Position numbers and translations under genes: made by a program
Part shown: piece by piece, positions 22,183 through 29,760 of the stretch
Numbering within the stretch: position 1 is the first letter of the stretch
How the letters are laid out: each line of letters starts with the position of its first letter
The notes under the pieces: generated by a model
Told to the model about the DNA's origin: nothing
What the model saw: only the letters and a program-made list of their open reading frames with translations
Database searches by the model: none
Source of the DNA: Gammaproteobacteria bacterium
GTDB taxonomy: Bacteria; Pseudomonadota; Gammaproteobacteria; Xanthomonadales; Wenzhouxiangellaceae
Assembly (NCBI GenBank): GCA_003565625.1
Contig: PXBD01000064.1
Coordinates: 1 to 40,050, forward strand
Direction: 5' to 3'
DNA length: 40,050 bases

Positions 22183-22803
22183 TTATCCTCGCCGCCGCTG
22201 CAGTTCCGCCACAACTTCGTCCAGTGAACTCCCGGCCGCGGTCAGGCAGACCAGCAGATGGTAGAGCAGATCGGCCGCTTCCTCGTTGAGCTTGTTGCCG
22301 GTGACCGCAGCCAGCGCGGTTTCCACGCCCTCTTCGCCGACTTTCTGCGCGCACCTTGCCAGGTCACCTTGCAGGAGGCGGGTGGTATAGCTTTTCTCCG
22401 GATCGCCGTCGCGGCGCGATTCGATCAGTGCCTGCAGGCGCGGCAGCAGGCCCACCGGCGGCCAGGCAGTATCGCCGAAGCAGGTAGCGCTGCCGAGGTG
22501 ACAGGTCGGTCCGCGCGGGATGGCCTGGACCAGCAGCGTGTCGTGGTCGCAGTCGCCGGCCACATCGACCAATTCAAGCACGTTGCCCGAGGTTTCGCCC
22601 TTGGTCCACAGGCGTTTCTTGCTGCGCGAGAAAAACGTTACCTTGCGCTCAGTCAGGGTCTGCTCCAGGGCCTCGGCATTCATGTAGCCGAGCATCAGGA
22701 CGCGCCCGTCGCGCGCGTCCTGGATCACCGCCGGCAACAGCCCGTCGCCCTTGCTCCAGTCCAGACGTTTTACTTCTTCGGCAGTCAACATGCTTTTATC
22801 CAT
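22183..22803 (-). CDS. hisI: Bifunctional phosphoribosyl-AMP cyclohydrolase / phosphoribosyl-ATP pyrophosphohydrolase
   Basis: A 206-residue HisIE fusion catalysing steps two and three of histidine synthesis. The N-terminal HisI half shows LMLGYMNAEALEQTL, FFSRSKKRLWTKGETSGN and the zinc/magnesium site DCDHDTLLVQ with GPTCHLG. The C-terminal HisE half (from about residue 118) shows SYTTRLLQG, KVGEEGVETALAA and NEEAADLLYHLLV. The length matches enterobacterial and xanthomonad HisIE. It is the last gene of the operon, 37 bases after hisF; that gap carries a ten-base tandem repeat. ATG 22803 is used; ATG 22791 is possible. Confidence 0.95.
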   Translation of the reverse strand: MDKSMLTAEEVKRLDWSKGDGLLPAVIQDARDGRVLMLGYMNAEALEQTLTERKVTFFSRSKKRLWTKGETSGNVLELVDVAGDCDHDTLLVQAIPRGPTCHLGSATCFGDTAWPPVGLLPRLQALIESRRDGDPEKSYTTRLLQGDLARCAQKVGEEGVETALAAVTGNKLNEEAADLLYHLLVCLTAAGSSLDEVVAELQRRRG

Positions 22804-22810
22804 TTTTACC

Positions 22811-22830
22811 TGCGTCCATCTGCGTCCATC
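22811..22830. repeat. Tandem ten-base repeat in the hisF-hisI gap
   Basis: TGCGTCCATC occurs twice in direct succession (22811-22820, 22821-22830) in the only sizeable gap near the end of the his operon, flanked by CCGCGG. Similar 'GGATGGACGCAGATGGACGC' phrases are familiar from intergenic regions of unrelated bacteria (recollection, not searched). Confidence 0.6.
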
Positions 22831-22840
22831 CGCGGTGAAG

Positions 22841-23608
22841 TCAAAACCGTGTCACGACCCGCCGCTCGGCCAGCCAGGCCTTCAGCTCCGGAATCGCGAT
22901 CTGGCCGGAATGAAACACCGTGGCCGCCAGCGCCCCGTCGACGTCGGCCTGCTGGAAGACTTCCAGGAAATGGGCTTCTTCGCCGGCCCCGCCCGAGGCG
23001 ATCAGCGGCACTTTGCACAGGGCGCGGATGTGGGCCAGCTGGTCAATGTCGTAACCGGAGCGCACGCCGTCTGAGTCCATGCAGTTGAGCACGATTTCGC
23101 CGGCGCCCAGGCGCTGGACCTCCTCGACCCAGTGCTCGGTGTCGCGGCGCGGGTCGACCATGTTGTCCGGGTCGCCGGTGTACTGGCGTACGCGCAGATG
23201 GCTGCCTTCCCGGATCGAGTCGATGCCCACAACGACGCACTGCGACCCGAACGCTTCGGCCAGTTCCGAGATCAGGGCCGGTCGCTCCAGGGCTGGCGAG
23301 TTGACCGAAACCTTGTCGGCGCCAGCGTGGAGTACCGCCCGTGCGGTGTCGACGTCGCGGATGCCGCCGGCCACGCAAAACGGGATGTCGATGGCCGCGG
23401 CCACTTTTTCCACCCAGCCGACGTCGACGCTGCGCCGCTGCGGCGAGGCGGTGATGTCATAGAACACCAGTTCATCGGCGCCCTCGTCGCGGTAGCGCGC
23501 GGCCAGCTCGACGATGTCACCCATTTCGCGGTGGTTGCGAAAGCGGACGCCCTTGACCACGCGGCCGTCGCGCACGTCCAGGCAGGGGATGAGTCTTACC
23601 GCGACCAT
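22841..23608 (-). CDS. hisF: Imidazole glycerol phosphate synthase, cyclase subunit
   Basis: A 255-residue (beta-alpha)8 barrel. With HisH it converts PRFAR and glutamine-derived ammonia into IGP and AICAR. Visible marks are [20 protein letters not shown] (catalytic Asp near residue 11), [31 protein letters not shown], the second catalytic Asp in VVVGIDS, and LIASGGAG with a [12 protein letters not shown] phosphate site. ATG 23608 is chosen from the family N-terminus; the longer open frame upstream is only the hisA shadow. It overlaps the hisA stop by 13 bases. Confidence 0.96.
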   Translation of the reverse strand: MVAVRLIPCLDVRDGRVVKGVRFRNHREMGDIVELAARYRDEGADELVFYDITASPQRRSVDVGWVEKVAAAIDIPFCVAGGIRDVDTARAVLHAGADKVSVNSPALERPALISELAEAFGSQCVVVGIDSIREGSHLRVRQYTGDPDNMVDPRRDTEHWVEEVQRLGAGEIVLNCMDSDGVRSGYDIDQLAHIRALCKVPLIASGGAGEEAHFLEVFQQADVDGALAATVFHSGQIAIPELKAWLAERRVVTRF

Positions 23609-24330
23609 CGCCGAATCGCCGTCATGGAAACCCGGCCTTCGAGCAGCGCGCGCCCGACGATGCAGGCCGACACCCCGGTGCGCGCGGCACTGTCGAGGTC
23701 GTCTTCGCTGCCGATGCCGCCGGACGCCTGGGTGCGGATGGCCGGGAAGCGGCTGACCAGGGCCCGGTACAGCTCCACGCTCGGGCCGCTGAACATGCCG
23801 TCGCGTTCGATATCGGTGCACAGCAGGTGTTCGAGGCCGGCCTGCTGGAGCTTTTCAACCAGGGCGAACAGTTCCATCGAGCCGGATTCGGTCCAGCCGG
23901 CCGCTTTCGGCATCCAGCCGCCGGCGGCGTCCGGGCTCACGTCCAGGCCGGCGACGATGGGATCCGGGCCCAGATCGGCCAGCCACTGCGCGACCAGCTC
24001 CGGCTCGCGGACGCACAGGCTGCCCAGGACCACGCGCTGAGCGCCGGCTTGCAGGCGCGCTTCCAGGTCGGCCAGCGAGCGCACGCCGCCGCCGGTCTGG
24101 ACCGCGATGTCGACCTCGCTGCAGATCCGGCGAATGATGTCGAGGTTGGCCTGGCCGCCATCGCGGGCGCTGTCGAGGTCGACGATGTGGATCAGGCTGG
24201 CGCCGGCGGTCTGGTAGTTTTCGGCCAGCCGGACCGGGTCGTTGTCGTAATGGGTTTCGCGCGCGTAGTCGCCCTGCTCCAGGCGCACCACCCGGCCGCC
24301 GCGCAGGTCGATGGCGGGAATCAGCTGCAC
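23596..24330 (-). CDS. hisA: ProFAR isomerase
   Basis: A 244-residue (beta-alpha)8 barrel catalysing the ProFAR to PRFAR Amadori rearrangement. Marks are [20 protein letters not shown] (catalytic Asp 8), [49 protein letters not shown] with the second catalytic Asp, and [13 protein letters not shown] 24330 is preceded by GGAGG seven bases upstream (minus strand); the open frame continues upstream but is not HisA-like. It lies 58 bases after hisH and overlaps hisF. Confidence 0.95.
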   Translation of the reverse strand: MQLIPAIDLRGGRVVRLEQGDYARETHYDNDPVRLAENYQTAGASLIHIVDLDSARDGGQANLDIIRRICSEVDIAVQTGGGVRSLADLEARLQAGAQRVVLGSLCVREPELVAQWLADLGPDPIVAGLDVSPDAAGGWMPKAAGWTESGSMELFALVEKLQQAGLEHLLCTDIERDGMFSGPSVELYRALVSRFPAIRTQASGGIGSEDDLDSAARTGVSACIVGRALLEGRVSMTAIRRWSR

Positions 24331-24388
24331 GTTGCCGCCTCCGGGTTGGGTCGTGGCCGGGGATTTGTGTTCATTGCGCTCGCTTTGC

Positions 24389-24979
24389 TCATGAGGACAG
24401 GAAGTTGGCCAGCAGCCGGGCGCCGGCGGCGGCGGACTTCTCCGGGTGAAACTGGCAGGCGGCAAAATTGCCCCGGCGGACCACGGCAGCGAAGCGCTGA
24501 CCATGCTCGCTGGTTGCGACCGCGTGGTCGACCGGCGCGGCGAAGCTGTGAACGAAGTAAAACCATTCGTCACCCGACAGGCCCCGGGCCAGCGGGTCGC
24601 CGGCATCGCTCCAGGCCAGCTGGTTCCAGCCCATGTGCGGCAGGCGCAAGCTGGCATCGACCGCAAGTTTGCCCACCGTGCCGGGGATTTGGCCCAGGCA
24701 TTCGGCATCGCCCTCGTCGGAGCGCTCGAACAACAGCTGCAGACCGAGACAGATGCCGAGTACCGGCTGGGTCAGTCCGCGCACCACCTCGACCAGGCCA
24801 GCCTCGCGCAGCGCGTTCATCGCCCAGGCGGCCGCACCCACGCCGGGCAGAATGACCCGTTCGGCGGCGCGGATTTCGGCCGCATCGCGGGTCAGCACGC
24901 TCTCGGCACCGAGGCGGTTGAGGGCGTGGACCACCGAGCCGAGGTTCGCCCCGCCGGAGTTGATCACCGCAATTGTCAC
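24389..24979 (-). CDS. hisH: Imidazole glycerol phosphate synthase, glutaminase subunit
   Basis: A 196-residue class I glutamine amidotransferase supplying ammonia to HisF. It opens VTIAVINSGGANLGSVVHAL, has the oxyanion strand ILPGVGAAAWAMNAL and the nucleophile in VLGICLGLQLLFERSD. The His-Glu pair sits near the end (NFAACQFHPEKS). GTG 24979 overlaps the hisB stop codon in GTGA, so the two are coupled. The stop is followed by 58 bases before hisA, the only loose joint besides hisF-hisI. Confidence 0.95.
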   Translation of the reverse strand: MTIAVINSGGANLGSVVHALNRLGAESVLTRDAAEIRAAERVILPGVGAAAWAMNALREAGLVEVVRGLTQPVLGICLGLQLLFERSDEGDAECLGQIPGTVGKLAVDASLRLPHMGWNQLAWSDAGDPLARGLSGDEWFYFVHSFAAPVDHAVATSEHGQRFAAVVRRGNFAACQFHPEKSAAAGARLLANFLSS

Positions 24980-26046
24980 AGCAGCCCCTTGGTCGAAGGC
25001 ACGCCGGCATGGTCGCCCCTGGCCAGGGCCGGACGCAGGGCACGCCCCACACCCTTGAAGCAGGCCTCGACCATGTGATGGGTGTTTTCGCCCGACAGTT
25101 CGATGTGGATGGCACAGCGCAGGGTCTGGGCCAGCGAGGCAAAGAAATGGCCAACCATCTCGGTGTGCAGCCCGCCGACCGATGCGCGCGGAAACTCGCC
25201 GTGGAGCACGAACGCGGGGCGTCCGGACAGATCGACGGTGACCTTGGCCAGGGATTCATCCATGGGCAGGACGAAGCCGTAGCGGCCCACGCCGACGCGG
25301 TCGCCCAGGGCCTGGTCAAGGGCCTGGCCCAGCGCCAGCGCGCAGTCTTCGACGGTGTGGTGTTCGTCTACATGCAAATCCCCCTGGCAGTCCAGTTCCA
25401 GGCTGAAACCGCCGTGGGCGGCCACCTGTTCGAGCATGTGGTCGAAAAAGCCGATCCCGGTTTCGATCCGGACCGGTTTGGGCGCATCCAGGTTGACCGC
25501 GACACGGATGCCGGTCTCGGCGGTCCGACGGTCGACGGCGCCGGTGCGAGGCTGCTCTAAAAGAGCGGCGGCGATGCTTGGCCAGTCCTGCCCCTCCGGC
25601 CCGACCCGGTACCCGGTCAGCCCCATGTTGGCAGCCAGCTCCAAGTCGGTCTCGCGGTCGCCAATCACCGCCGACTGGGTCCGGTCCAGGGTCGGGTCGC
25701 GCAGGTAATTGAGCAGCATGCCGATGCCGGGCTTGCGGTTGGGCGAGTGGTCCTCGGGCAGGCTGGGGTCGATGTGGACGGCGTCGAACTCGATGCCCTG
25801 CGAGGCCAGGATCTGCAGCAGCAGCTGGTGAGGGCCGTCGAACTGCGCTTGCGGAAACGAGTCGGTGCCCAGGCCGTCCTGGTTGGAGACCATGACAAAG
25901 CGGAACCCGGCGCGCTTGAGGCGCAGCAGGGCCGGAATCACGCCGGGCATGAGGCGGAACTTGTCGAAGCTGTCGACCTGCTCGTCGGCCGGCTCTTCGA
26001 TCAGGCAGCCGTCGCGGTCGATGAACAGGATCTTGCGTGTGCTCAT
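24976..26046 (-). CDS. hisB: Bifunctional histidinol-phosphatase / imidazoleglycerol-phosphate dehydratase
   Basis: A 356-residue two-domain HisB of the gammaproteobacterial type. The N-terminal HAD phosphatase has ILFIDRDGCLIEEP (nucleophile and acid Asp), FVMVSNQDGLGTD and AVIGDRETDLELAANMG. The C-terminal dehydratase (from about residue 165) has IRVAVNLDAP, GIGFFDHMLEQVAAHGGFSL, the metal-binding DEHHTVEDCALALGQAL and ENTHHMVEACFKGVGRAL. ATG 26046 overlaps the hisC stop as ATGA, which decides the start; a longer open frame upstream is the hisC shadow. ATG 26055 is an alternative. Confidence 0.96.
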   Translation of the reverse strand: MSTRKILFIDRDGCLIEEPADEQVDSFDKFRLMPGVIPALLRLKRAGFRFVMVSNQDGLGTDSFPQAQFDGPHQLLLQILASQGIEFDAVHIDPSLPEDHSPNRKPGIGMLLNYLRDPTLDRTQSAVIGDRETDLELAANMGLTGYRVGPEGQDWPSIAAALLEQPRTGAVDRRTAETGIRVAVNLDAPKPVRIETGIGFFDHMLEQVAAHGGFSLELDCQGDLHVDEHHTVEDCALALGQALDQALGDRVGVGRYGFVLPMDESLAKVTVDLSGRPAFVLHGEFPRASVGGLHTEMVGHFFASLAQTLRCAIHIELSGENTHHMVEACFKGVGRALRPALARGDHAGVPSTKGLL

Positions 26047-27107
26047 GGCTGCCATTCTCTCAGGAACGATAAGAAAGGTTGCATTTCCTCCTCGCTGCCG
26101 ATGGTGATGCGAACACAGCCGGGCAGGGTCGGCTGGGCGGACTGATCCCGCAAGCGGATGCCGTTGGCCAGGGCGTCGGCCACCAGCCCTGGCGCATCCG
26201 CCACCCGCACCAGGACGAAATTCGCCCGGCCCGGCCAGAGCGCCTGAATGGCTGCATGTTCGCTCAGTTCGGCCACCAGCTTCGCCTTGAGCTGGGCCAA
26301 CCGTTGGCGCTGCTGGTGCTGGCGCGCCAGTGCGTCCGGTTGCAGGGCTGCCAAAGCGGCCATCACCGAGGGCGTGGGCAGTGGGTAGGGGGCAATGATA
26401 CGGCGCAGCAGGTCGACCACGCTGGGGTCGGCGATGACGGCACCGATGCGGCAACCGGCCAGGGCGCAGGCCTTGGACAGGGTGCGCAGCACGACCAGGT
26501 TGGGCTGACTGCCGACCCACTCGGCCAGCGAAGGCCGGTCGCAGAACTCGATGTAGGCCTCATCGATCATGACCAGCCCGTGGTCGGCAACCCGGCGGGC
26601 AAGCTCGAGCACGGTCCCGGCTTCGATCAGGTTGCCGGTCGGGTTGTTGGGCGAGCACAGAAAATACAGCCGGCACGGTGGTGCCTGCTCGATGGCCGCC
26701 GTATCAAGGTACCAGTCGTCCTTGTCCTCGATCAGCGGTACCTCGACCACCTCGGCGTTCTGGACTTTCGCGCTCAAGGCATACATGCCGAAACAGGGCG
26801 GGCAGACCAGGACCCGGTCCTGGCCGGCGCGGCAGAACACCCGGACGAGCAGATCGATGCCCTCGTCGCTGCCGCGCGTGATCAGCAACTGTGCCGGTTC
26901 AACTCCGTAGACCTCGGCAAGGCGTTCTTTCAGCTCGGCCGGCTGGGGGTCGGGGTAGCGGTTCAGCTGCAGGCCGTCGTCGCCTTCCGGGGGCCACGGG
27001 TTTTCGTTGGCGTTGAGCAAGACTCCTGCGCTGTCGCCCAGGGAGCGAGCCGAGGCATACGGTTGCAGGGCCCGGATTTCCGGGCGCGCGAGGTCAACCG
27101 GGTTCAT
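26043..27107 (-). CDS. hisC: Histidinol-phosphate aminotransferase
   Basis: A 354-residue class II PLP aminotransferase. Marks are LLNANENPWPPEG, NRYPDPQPAELKERLAEVYG, the SDEGIDLLVRVF block, LCSPNNPTGNLI, VMIDEAYIEF and the PLP lysine in LRTLSKACALAGCRIGAVI. The C-terminal Arg region is NFVLVRVADA to GCVRITIG. It converts imidazole-acetol phosphate and glutamate to histidinol phosphate. ATG 27107 overlaps the hisD stop (ATGA) and its own stop overlaps the hisB start, so translation is coupled on both sides. Confidence 0.96.
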   Translation of the reverse strand: MNPVDLARPEIRALQPYASARSLGDSAGVLLNANENPWPPEGDDGLQLNRYPDPQPAELKERLAEVYGVEPAQLLITRGSDEGIDLLVRVFCRAGQDRVLVCPPCFGMYALSAKVQNAEVVEVPLIEDKDDWYLDTAAIEQAPPCRLYFLCSPNNPTGNLIEAGTVLELARRVADHGLVMIDEAYIEFCDRPSLAEWVGSQPNLVVLRTLSKACALAGCRIGAVIADPSVVDLLRRIIAPYPLPTPSVMAALAALQPDALARQHQQRQRLAQLKAKLVAELSEHAAIQALWPGRANFVLVRVADAPGLVADALANGIRLRDQSAQPTLPGCVRITIGSEEEMQPFLSFLREWQP

Positions 27108-28420
27108 GCCGGAGAATGGCCTTCCAGTTTGGCCAGGCGCAGGGTGATGGCCAGGCGATGAGCCTCGAGACCTTCATGCGCGGCCAGGCGGGCGCCCGGC
27201 GGGCCGAGCTGCCGGAGGCCGTCGGGGGTGGCTTCCTGCACCGTCATGCGGCGCATGAAGTCGGTGATCGACAGACCGCCGATCGAGCGCGCCCAGCCGG
27301 CGGTCGGCAGCACGTGGTTGGTGCCGGAGATGTAGTCACCCAGGGATTCGGGCGTGTAGTGGCCGAGGAACACCGAACCGGCAGACCGGATTGTGTCGCA
27401 GAGGGCGTGCGGGTTGCGGGTGCTGATGATCAGGTGCTCCGGCGCGTACTCGTTGCTGATCGCTACTGCTTCTTCGAGGTCAGCGGCAACGATGATGGCC
27501 CCGTGACCCAGCGCGACGCGCGCGGTTTCCGCGCGCGGCAGGCCCGGAGTCAGGCGCTCCAGTGACTGGTTTACGGCCCCGGCGAAATCCGCGCTGTCGG
27601 TGATCAGAAAGGCCTGCGAATCGGGCCCGTGCTCGGACTGCGAGAGCAGATCCATGGCGACGAAATCCGGATCGGCCGAGTCATCGGCAATCACCATCAC
27701 CTCGGACGGCCCGGCCGGCAGGTCCTGGGCGGCACCGGCGGCAGTTTCGGCCACCTGGCGCTTGGCCTCGGTAACAAAACGGTTGCCGGGACCAAAAATC
27801 TTGGCCACCCGGGGCACCGATTCGGTGCCGAAGGCCATGGCCGCGATGGCCTGGGCGCCGCCGGAAACCAGCACGGTGTCGATGTTCAGTCGGTGGGCGA
27901 TGGCGAGTACGGCGTCATCCGCGCGGCCCTGGGCGTTCGGTGGTGTGGCCAGCACGATGTTGCTGCAGCCGGCCAGGCGAGCGGGGACGGCCAGCATGAT
28001 GGCGGTCGACGGCAGCGGGGCGGAGCCTGCAGGCACGTACAGGCCAACCGGATCGAGCGCCTGCCAGCGCGCCTGGCAGGTCACGCCGGGTGCGGTTTCC
28101 ACGCTCAGGTTGTCGGGCTTGCCGGCGGCATGAAAACGGCCGACGGTGTCGATGGCGGTGTCGATGGCTGCCATCAGTTCCGGGTCCAGCGCCGCGGCCG
28201 CCGCGGCCATTTCCTCCGGCTTGACCAGCAGGCTGGCCGGTGCCCGGCCGTCGAACTTGCGCCCGAAATCCAGCAGCGCGGCATCCCCCCGGGCGCGCAC
28301 CTCGGCGATAATGCCGGCCACGGCCTGGCGCAGTTCGGCGTTGCTTTCCATGGCCGGGCGGGCCAGCAACTCGGCGAGAGCCTCGCGACCCAGGTCGCGG
28401 GCAGTGACGATGTTCATCAT
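27104..28420 (-). CDS. hisD: Histidinol dehydrogenase
   Basis: A 438-residue zinc enzyme catalysing the last two NAD-dependent oxidations from histidinol to histidine. Marks are VGLYVPAGSAPLPSTAIMLA, PPNAQGRADDAVLAIAHRL, VSGGAQAIAAMAFGTESVP, KIFGPGNRFVTEAKRQVA, GPSEVMVIADDSADPDFVAM, DLLSQSEHGPDSQAFLI, NEYAPEHLII and GDYISGTNHVLPTAG. Start ATG 28420 is the first of two adjacent ATGs and overlaps the hisG stop as ATGA; the upstream open frame is hisG shadow. Confidence 0.96.
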   Translation of the reverse strand: MMNIVTARDLGREALAELLARPAMESNAELRQAVAGIIAEVRARGDAALLDFGRKFDGRAPASLLVKPEEMAAAAAALDPELMAAIDTAIDTVGRFHAAGKPDNLSVETAPGVTCQARWQALDPVGLYVPAGSAPLPSTAIMLAVPARLAGCSNIVLATPPNAQGRADDAVLAIAHRLNIDTVLVSGGAQAIAAMAFGTESVPRVAKIFGPGNRFVTEAKRQVAETAAGAAQDLPAGPSEVMVIADDSADPDFVAMDLLSQSEHGPDSQAFLITDSADFAGAVNQSLERLTPGLPRAETARVALGHGAIIVAADLEEAVAISNEYAPEHLIISTRNPHALCDTIRSAGSVFLGHYTPESLGDYISGTNHVLPTAGWARSIGGLSITDFMRRMTVQEATPDGLRQLGPPGARLAAHEGLEAHRLAITLRLAKLEGHSPA

Positions 28421-29307
28421 GCGAGCATTTTCTCCACGGGTAGAACCAGCACCGCCGAGGCGCCGGCACGTTTGAGTTCTTCCAGATGCTCCCAGAATAC
28501 CTGCTCGGTGCAAACGGCATGCACGGCGACCTTGTCACCCTGGCCTTCCAGGGTGAGCACCGTGGGTGATTCGGCCCCGGGCAGGATGGCAGAGATTTCG
28601 GCCAGGCGTGCGCGCGGCGCGTGCAGCATCACGTACTTGCTTTCAGCGGCCCGTCGTACTCCTTCAATGCGGGTCAGCAGGGTGGCCAGCAGCTGTTCGG
28701 CCGGTGCGTCCAGAACCCGCGGGCTACGGTAGACGGCTGCCTGGCTGCTCAACACCTCGTCAGTGGCTTTCAGGTGATTGGCGCGCAGCGTTGTTCCGGT
28801 CGAAACCAGGTCGACAATTGCCTCGGCGGTGCCGAGGCTGGGCGCGATCTCGACGGCGCCGTTGAGCGTGACGATGTCGGCGTCTACGCCCTGCTCTTGC
28901 AGCCAGCGGCGGGTCAGCTGCGGGTAGCTGGTGGCGAGTCGTTTGCCGTCCAGATCGGCAGGGGCGTTGTAGGGCATATCCTCCGGCACGGCCAGCATCA
29001 GGCGGCAGTGGCCGAAATCCAGCCGGGCCAGCGCTTCCAGGTCGGCCGCAGGCTTGCGTTCGCGGGCCTCGAGGATTTTTTCCTGGGCGACATTTTCACC
29101 AACGATGCCAAGTTGGCAGACGCCTTCGAGCAGCAGCCGCGGGATATCGTCGTCGCGTACCAGCAGAAGGTCTACGGGCAGGTTGCGGCCGTACCAGAAC
29201 AGCTTGTCCTTGGACTTGGCAAACGCCAGGCCCGAGCGCTCGAGCAACTGCAGGGACTGCTCCGACAGGCGGCCGGATTTCTGGATGGCGATCTTCAGTC
29301 GAGTCAT
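28417..29307 (-). CDS. hisG: ATP phosphoribosyltransferase, long form
   Basis: A 296-residue HisG of the long type with a C-terminal ACT-like regulatory domain (about 225-296: AAESKYVMLHAPRARLAEIS onward), expected to be feedback-inhibited by histidine without a HisZ partner. Catalytic-domain marks are LKIAIQKSGRLSEQSLQLLE, LLVRDDDIPRLLLEGVCQLG, IVGENV and the PRPP loop EIAPSLGTAEAIVDLVSTGTT in two pieces. It catalyses the first committed step. ATG 29307 overlaps the stop of the TrpR-like gene (ATGA), so repressor and first enzyme are made from one coupled message. Confidence 0.95.
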   Translation of the reverse strand: MTRLKIAIQKSGRLSEQSLQLLERSGLAFAKSKDKLFWYGRNLPVDLLLVRDDDIPRLLLEGVCQLGIVGENVAQEKILEARERKPAADLEALARLDFGHCRLMLAVPEDMPYNAPADLDGKRLATSYPQLTRRWLQEQGVDADIVTLNGAVEIAPSLGTAEAIVDLVSTGTTLRANHLKATDEVLSSQAAVYRSPRVLDAPAEQLLATLLTRIEGVRRAAESKYVMLHAPRARLAEISAILPGAESPTVLTLEGQGDKVAVHAVCTEQVFWEHLEELKRAGASAVLVLPVEKMLA

Positions 29308-29621
29308 GTTGGGCTCTTTTGCTTGATTCGTTCGAGTGCGAGGCGGTAGCCGCCGTTGCCGTCTTCAAGAAAGCGGGCCACGCGGCCAATGGTGGTCACG
29401 CTTACCCCCGTGCGGTCATGAATCTCGCGATAGGGCATGCCCTGGTCGAGATACTTCACCACCCGCCAGCGATCGACCAGTGCCTCTAGTTCGGCCGGCG
29501 TGGTCAGGTCGCGCAGCAGTGCCCGGCATTCCTCGGCTGTTTCCATGGCCAGAAAGGCCTCGGCCAGGCTGGAACGGGCGGCACGGTTGGCCTGCAGATG
29601 TTGAGGCGGTAGTTGCTTCAT
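29304..29621 (-). CDS. TrpR-family (YerC/YecD-like) repressor, probable histidine-responsive regulator
   Basis: This 105-residue protein has the Trp-repressor fold signature of the YerC/YecD group: AFLAMETAEECRALLRDLTT, PAELEALVDRWRVVKYLDQG, the helix-turn-helix YREIHDRTGVSVTTIGRVAR, and a tail FLEDGNGGYRLALERIKQ. In E. coli TrpR the co-repressor is tryptophan; TrpR-like proteins that head his operons have been predicted to respond to histidine (HisR). Its position as first gene of the his operon, with an ATGA overlap to hisG and a palindromic trpO-like site on its own promoter, supports an autoregulated his repressor. No Shine-Dalgarno precedes ATG 29621. Confidence 0.85.
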   Translation of the reverse strand: MKQLPPQHLQANRAARSSLAEAFLAMETAEECRALLRDLTTPAELEALVDRWRVVKYLDQGMPYREIHDRTGVSVTTIGRVARFLEDGNGGYRLALERIKQKSPT

Positions 29622-29627
29622 TTCAAT

Positions 29628-29675
29628 AATGTACTAGCACGTTAATACATTAACGCACTATGCAGCCACCGTCAA
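29628..29675 (-). promoter_or_regulatory. his operon promoter with palindromic TrpR-type operator
   Basis: On the minus strand TTGACG (29675-29670) is followed at 17 bases by TAATGT (29652-29647). A perfect palindrome CGTTAAT-AC-ATTAACG (29640-29655) covers the -10, extended by TAG at 29635 and CTA at 29658 in symmetric positions. A second, overlapping pair, AATGTA (29628-29633) and TACATT (29646-29651), adds a half-site. GTACTAG and TTAAC words recall the E. coli trp operator. The mRNA would have a leader of about 19 bases, leaving no room for a his attenuator. Confidence 0.72.
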
Positions 29676-29760
29676 GGTTTTCCTGTTTTCGTATGGTTCG
29701 GTGGCTATACTCCGTTGGAAAGAGAGCATCCAAGAGGGTACTGCGATCACCGTTCCTGTC

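Noticed and set aside
26046-26520. N-terminal extension of hisB in the open frame
   Set aside because: This part is antiparallel-free shadow of hisC in another frame; the ATGA overlap and family start fix hisB at 26046.
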